From the NCBI RefSeq assembly GCF_041734645.1, contig NZ_CP162010.1:1054001-1118000 (forward strand): a DNA stretch of 64,000 nucleotides. The letters are read 5' to 3'. The notes below the pieces were generated by a model, which did not search any database, was not told where the DNA came from, and saw only the letters and a program-made list of their open reading frames with translations. Positions 60,736 to 64,000 of the stretch are shown here, one piece after another. The stretch comes from Rodentibacter sp901420285. Lineage in GTDB: Bacteria > Pseudomonadota > Gammaproteobacteria > Enterobacterales > Pasteurellaceae. The position numbers and the translations under genes were made by a program. Every line of letters begins with the position of its first letter. Positions within the stretch are counted from its first letter, which is position 1.

Positions 60736-62181
60736 TTAAATCTCGTTAATAATGCGGTAAACCCAGTTTTCCAGCGGATCGCCAAGCCGTTGCATTTCGG
60801 CTCGCATTTCTTCCAACATTTCTTTTTTCACATCCCGATAATTCAAATCATAGAACAAATTGTGCAGCTCGCCCGGGTCGTTGCGTACATCATAAAGTTC
60901 ACATAAATCTGACGCATTAAATACCAATTTATAATCTTTGCGGTGCCACATACGCTGTTCAAAATACACGAAATGACCGGCAAGTTGCGCCAATACACCT
61001 TTGCGTGCGTTATCTTTATTCTCGCGCACAATCGGTAAAATACTCTCACCTTCAAATTCCTTAGGAACCAATTGATTGGCTAAATCATACACAGTGGAAG
61101 TTAAATCATGCAAATAAACCAAGTTGTCATCTTGCTGATTCACTCGATTGGAACGCGGATCTTTGATGATCATCGGAATGTTGTAGGTGGTATCAAACAT
61201 AAACTCGCCTTTTTCAATCATGCGGTGCGCGCCCATAGCATCGCCATGATCGGCTGTCGCCACCATAAAAGTGCGATCATAAATTCGATTGTTTTCCAAG
61301 AACGCGAATAGCTCGCCGATAGCATCATCAATGAGTGTAATATAACCCCAGAATTTGGTAATCACCTCTTTCCAATGATCTTCGCTCGCTTCCCACATGC
61401 CCCACATTTTGGAAATGGTACGGAAATGTCCCGGTTTACCTTCTAGCGGTTTAAAGAAACTTTCATCCAACACCACGTCTTCTTTGCGGTACATTGAATA
61501 ATAAGGTTCCGGCACGATACAAGGAGTATGCGGCCCCCAGAAATTAATCCAAGCAAAAAACGGTTTATCTTCATCAAGAGATTGCTGAATGTATTTTTTC
61601 GCTTCATCAATGATGAAATACGGAATGGTTTGTTCCTTGCTGCCGGAAAGTAGCCCGCATAGTTCTTGCACGCGCAAATGTGGGTTGTCGCCGAAATACG
61701 CACGACTTACTTCGGGAATCTCGTAGCCTTTTTCTTCCAGCCATTCTTTATAACGGTTGGAATGGGTCGGAGGTTGATTGAACACCAGATTTTTATACAC
61801 GCCACTGCCCGGATAACCGTAGCCGTCGAAGTTATGCCCTTGAATGCCGTAATCTTCCGGTACAGATTTGGTACCCACATGCCATTTACCCAATACATAA
61901 GTGTTGTATCCTTTCAGATTACCGATATTCGGTGCATCTCGGCTGATCTCACCCGTACCACCCTTTTCGCCATTACGGATAATGCCATGGGAAGATGGCA
62001 TTAATCCGGTGAATAACGACGTACGTGCGGGGCCACAAACCGATGCCGGCGTAAAAGCATTGTTGAAACGAATGCCTTCTTTTGCCAAACGATCTAGGTT
62101 AGGAGTCTTGACGATTTGGTGCCCGTAAGCACCAATCATATCTTTACGCACCTGATCCAATAGAATATAGATAATGTTCAT
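60736..62181 (-). CDS. yidJ: Type I sulfatase, YidJ-like
   Basis: A 481-residue alkaline-phosphatase-fold sulfatase. The formylglycine motif C-x-P-x-R is CGPAR (residues 49-53), so the enzyme needs a maturase that is not in this window. The N-terminal metal Asp is in LLDQVRKD, and other metal-site residues lie in ATADHGDAMGAH. There is no signal peptide, so it acts in the cytoplasm on an imported sulfo-compound. It overlaps the symporter gene by one base, the yidK-yidJ arrangement of E. coli. The substrate is unknown. Confidence 0.9.
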   Translation of the reverse strand: MNIIYILLDQVRKDMIGAYGHQIVKTPNLDRLAKEGIRFNNAFTPASVCGPARTSLFTGLMPSSHGIIRNGEKGGTGEISRDAPNIGNLKGYNTYVLGKWHVGTKSVPEDYGIQGHNFDGYGYPGSGVYKNLVFNQPPTHSNRYKEWLEEKGYEIPEVSRAYFGDNPHLRVQELCGLLSGSKEQTIPYFIIDEAKKYIQQSLDEDKPFFAWINFWGPHTPCIVPEPYYSMYRKEDVVLDESFFKPLEGKPGHFRTISKMWGMWEASEDHWKEVITKFWGYITLIDDAIGELFAFLENNRIYDRTFMVATADHGDAMGAHRMIEKGEFMFDTTYNIPMIIKDPRSNRVNQQDDNLVYLHDLTSTVYDLANQLVPKEFEGESILPIVRENKDNARKGVLAQLAGHFVYFEQRMWHRKDYKLVFNASDLCELYDVRNDPGELHNLFYDLNYRDVKKEMLEEMRAEMQRLGDPLENWVYRIINEI

Positions 62182-63860
62182 TATTTAGCCTCTTTATTCC
62201 GTACAACCAACAACACGATAAGTTGCAATACTACCCACACGCCTAATACCATTAACGGATTACCGCTTTCGGAAGCCATGCCGATTGGCGAAAGGAAAGC
62301 ATAAAGAGCGAGCAAACCTAAGATTAAAGATACACTGGTGACTTTCAAATATTTCCAGTTGGTTAAATCCACATCACCTAGATTTTCCTTGTTTTCTATG
62401 TAAGGCTCGCGACGTAAGAATTGACCTAAGAACAGCATCAATACCACGTCGAATACGAATAAGCCACCCATGACATACACGAAATTAATTTTAACGTCAA
62501 AGACCCAAACAATGCAGAAATACAGGATAACATGGGCAAGTAAAGCGATACGCGCAGCTGTGCCTGAAACGGTTTTATTAAACATCCCTACGGCAAATAA
62601 GGCGACGATTGGAATATTTACGAAACCGGCAAAACGTTTAGTGATTAAGAAAATACCGTCTGTACCGAACATCAATAACGGCGCGAAAATCATAGTAACA
62701 ATCGCCATAATAGTGGAAACTTTTTTCGCATATACAATTAACTCTTGTTCCGACCGCACTTTTTTACTGATAGAAGGCAATAAGTCTTTACAGTAAATGG
62801 TTGCGGCAGAGTTTAAGAAAGAGTTAAAAGTACTTAAGATCGCCCCAAATAACGCCGCAATGAAGAAGCCTTGCAACCATGTTGGCAATACTTTATTCAC
62901 TAATAGTGGATAAGACGCATCAATCGGATTTATTCCTTCACCCAAAATATGGAAGCTTAATAAGCCCGGTAAGTTTAAGATAATCGGTAACGTTAATAAG
63001 AATAACGCCGCAATCAAGATCCCTTTTTGACCGGATTTTAAATCTTTCGCCCCCAAGCAACGTTGCACGATAGCTTGATTGGTTGTCCAATAGAAAAAGT
63101 GCACCACCATAATACCGGTAAAAATGGTTGGCCAAGGTGTGGCGTCGGTTTCACTTCCTATGGCATTCCATTTTTCAATATGGCTTGTTGTGATGGTATT
63201 TAATCCTGCTGTAAAACTGCCTTCGCCTAAATACATCAATGCAAAAAATGGCACAAGTAACGCGCCGACAACCAAAATCACCGCATTAATCGTATCTGAC
63301 ACCGCAACCGCTTTCAAACCGCCAAAAATCGCATAAATCGCGCCCACCACGCCGATAGCAATCACCGTATAGGTAATCGCTGCGCCATAACTCAAGCCGA
63401 ATGCGGTTTCCAAATTAAAGATTTTATTAAACGCAATCGCACCGGTATAAAGTGCGGTTGGAATGACGATTAAAAGGTAAAAAATTAAGAACAGCGTGGA
63501 CATAATCAAACGAGTTTGACGGTCGAAACGGCTTTCAAAAAATTCGGGCACCGTGGTATAGCCGTTACGCAAATATTTCGGCAACATATAAAGCGCCAGA
63601 AAACAAAGTGGTATCACTGTCGGCACCGTCCACGCGATAATAGAAAAGTTGCCTTTATATGATACAGCATTCACGCCAATAAGTTGCTCGGTAGAAAGTG
63701 AAGTAAGAACCATTGAGCAACCAATCACCAACCCACTTAAGCCACGCCCGGCCAAGAAATAACCCTTAGACGTACTAAGGTCATCATTCTTCGTTTTTAA
63801 CCAAGAGATATATGCCACCAAACCGGTTACGATGAGGAAGCTAAGTATTGTTATAAACAT
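62181..63860 (-). CDS. yidK: SSS family sodium:solute symporter, YidK-like
   Basis: A 559-residue sodium-coupled symporter with about 14 hydrophobic segments. Family marks are YFLAGRGLSGLVIGCSMVLTSLS near the N-terminus and the central AAATxNS-type segment (ILSTFNSFLNSAATIYCKD). GGAGG lies 6 bp before the ATG at 63860; an upstream ATG at 63905 is less likely. It is followed directly by a sulfatase, so it likely brings in the sulfated sugar or related compound that the sulfatase cleaves. A perfect CRP site lies upstream. Confidence 0.92.
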   Translation of the reverse strand: MFITILSFLIVTGLVAYISWLKTKNDDLSTSKGYFLAGRGLSGLVIGCSMVLTSLSTEQLIGVNAVSYKGNFSIIAWTVPTVIPLCFLALYMLPKYLRNGYTTVPEFFESRFDRQTRLIMSTLFLIFYLLIVIPTALYTGAIAFNKIFNLETAFGLSYGAAITYTVIAIGVVGAIYAIFGGLKAVAVSDTINAVILVVGALLVPFFALMYLGEGSFTAGLNTITTSHIEKWNAIGSETDATPWPTIFTGIMVVHFFYWTTNQAIVQRCLGAKDLKSGQKGILIAALFLLTLPIILNLPGLLSFHILGEGINPIDASYPLLVNKVLPTWLQGFFIAALFGAILSTFNSFLNSAATIYCKDLLPSISKKVRSEQELIVYAKKVSTIMAIVTMIFAPLLMFGTDGIFLITKRFAGFVNIPIVALFAVGMFNKTVSGTAARIALLAHVILYFCIVWVFDVKINFVYVMGGLFVFDVVLMLFLGQFLRREPYIENKENLGDVDLTNWKYLKVTSVSLILGLLALYAFLSPIGMASESGNPLMVLGVWVVLQLIVLLVVRNKEAK

Positions 63861-63943
63861 ATGTTGTCCTCCCAATATAACTAACATGGCATAAAAATAA
63901 TACAATGCTTTTCAAAAGCTTATGATTATTGTCATATTGGCAT

Positions 63944-63959
63944 TGTGAGAGGGATCACA
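63944..63959 (-). promoter_or_regulatory. CRP-cAMP binding site upstream of yidK
   Basis: TGTGAGAGGGATCACA is a perfect TGTGA-N6-TCACA palindrome 84 bp before the symporter start. It predicts carbon catabolite control of the symporter/sulfatase operon. Confidence 0.8.
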
Positions 63960-64000
63960 GATTACAGAATTTCCATAAATTAACGATTTTTAACCCTTTT

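Overview
The window comes from a Pasteurellaceae chromosome of the Haemophilus/Aggregatibacter group. The evidence is gene order matching Haemophilus influenzae from memory (rsxABCDGE-nth-NSS transporter; cmk-rpsA-ihfB-lapA-lapB-pyrF-yciH; dsbC-recJ; ilvIH; hns-purU-aroA) and at least 14 exact copies of the Haemophilus uptake signal AAGTGCGGT. I do not assign a species. Most genes are housekeeping. There are no rRNA or tRNA genes, no prophage and no intact insertion sequence that I could recognise.

Layout. 0-2 kb: cspD, yoaH, truC, yqcC and acyP, all on the minus strand. 2-6 kb: ytfE, a UPF0319 periplasmic protein and yccS. 6-9.3 kb: minus-strand folC, accD, truA and rplY. 9.4-12.3 kb: a DedA protein, riboflavin synthase and a MATE exporter. 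12.5-19.5 kb: the rsx (Rnf-type) electron-transport operon followed by nth. 19.6-21 kb: an NSS-family sodium symporter. 21.1-28.1 kb: a type I restriction-modification locus (hsdM, hsdS, an unknown AT-rich gene, a small MITE-like element, hsdR). 28.1-35.7 kb: uup, yciH, pyrF, lapBA, ihfB, rpsA and cmk. 35.8-39.9 kb: a three-gene operon of an AtcC-like amidohydrolase, an AtcB-like thiazoline hydrolase and a one-polypeptide ABC importer. 40-44 kb: mtnN, a DsbA-like protein, recJ and dsbC. 44-47 kb: prfB (programmed frameshift) and lysS. 47-47.8 kb: a truncated type I-F cas1 whose 3' end runs into a CRISPR repeat. 48-55 kb: ilvIH, a lysine-riboswitch-controlled NhaC-family transporter, hns, purU and aroA. 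55-60 kb: a glycine-zipper lipoprotein, yecM, argS, rplT-rpmI-infC. 60-64 kb: a hexose-6-phosphate mutarotase, a sulfatase and an SSS symporter behind a CRP site.

The most notable signals are five. (1) The 12-mer CAATGCGGTGCT occurs 30 times exactly on the two strands (about 0.008 expected by chance). It lies inside many unrelated genes, in inverted pairs that look like terminators, and in tandem expansions inside uup and rsxC. It behaves like an uptake-signal dialect that coexists with a thin population of the classical 9-mer. (2) hsdM starts with five copies of a 7-bp repeat that put its ATG out of frame with the body of the gene, so the system looks phase-variable and switched OFF here. 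(3) cas1 is cut at residue 232 and fused to a type I-F CRISPR repeat. (4) The transporter-AtcB-AtcC operon looks like a complete route for importing and converting a thiazoline or carbamoyl compound to cysteine. (5) A 26-codon membrane-peptide ORF sits between rsxA and rsxB with an ATGA overlap.
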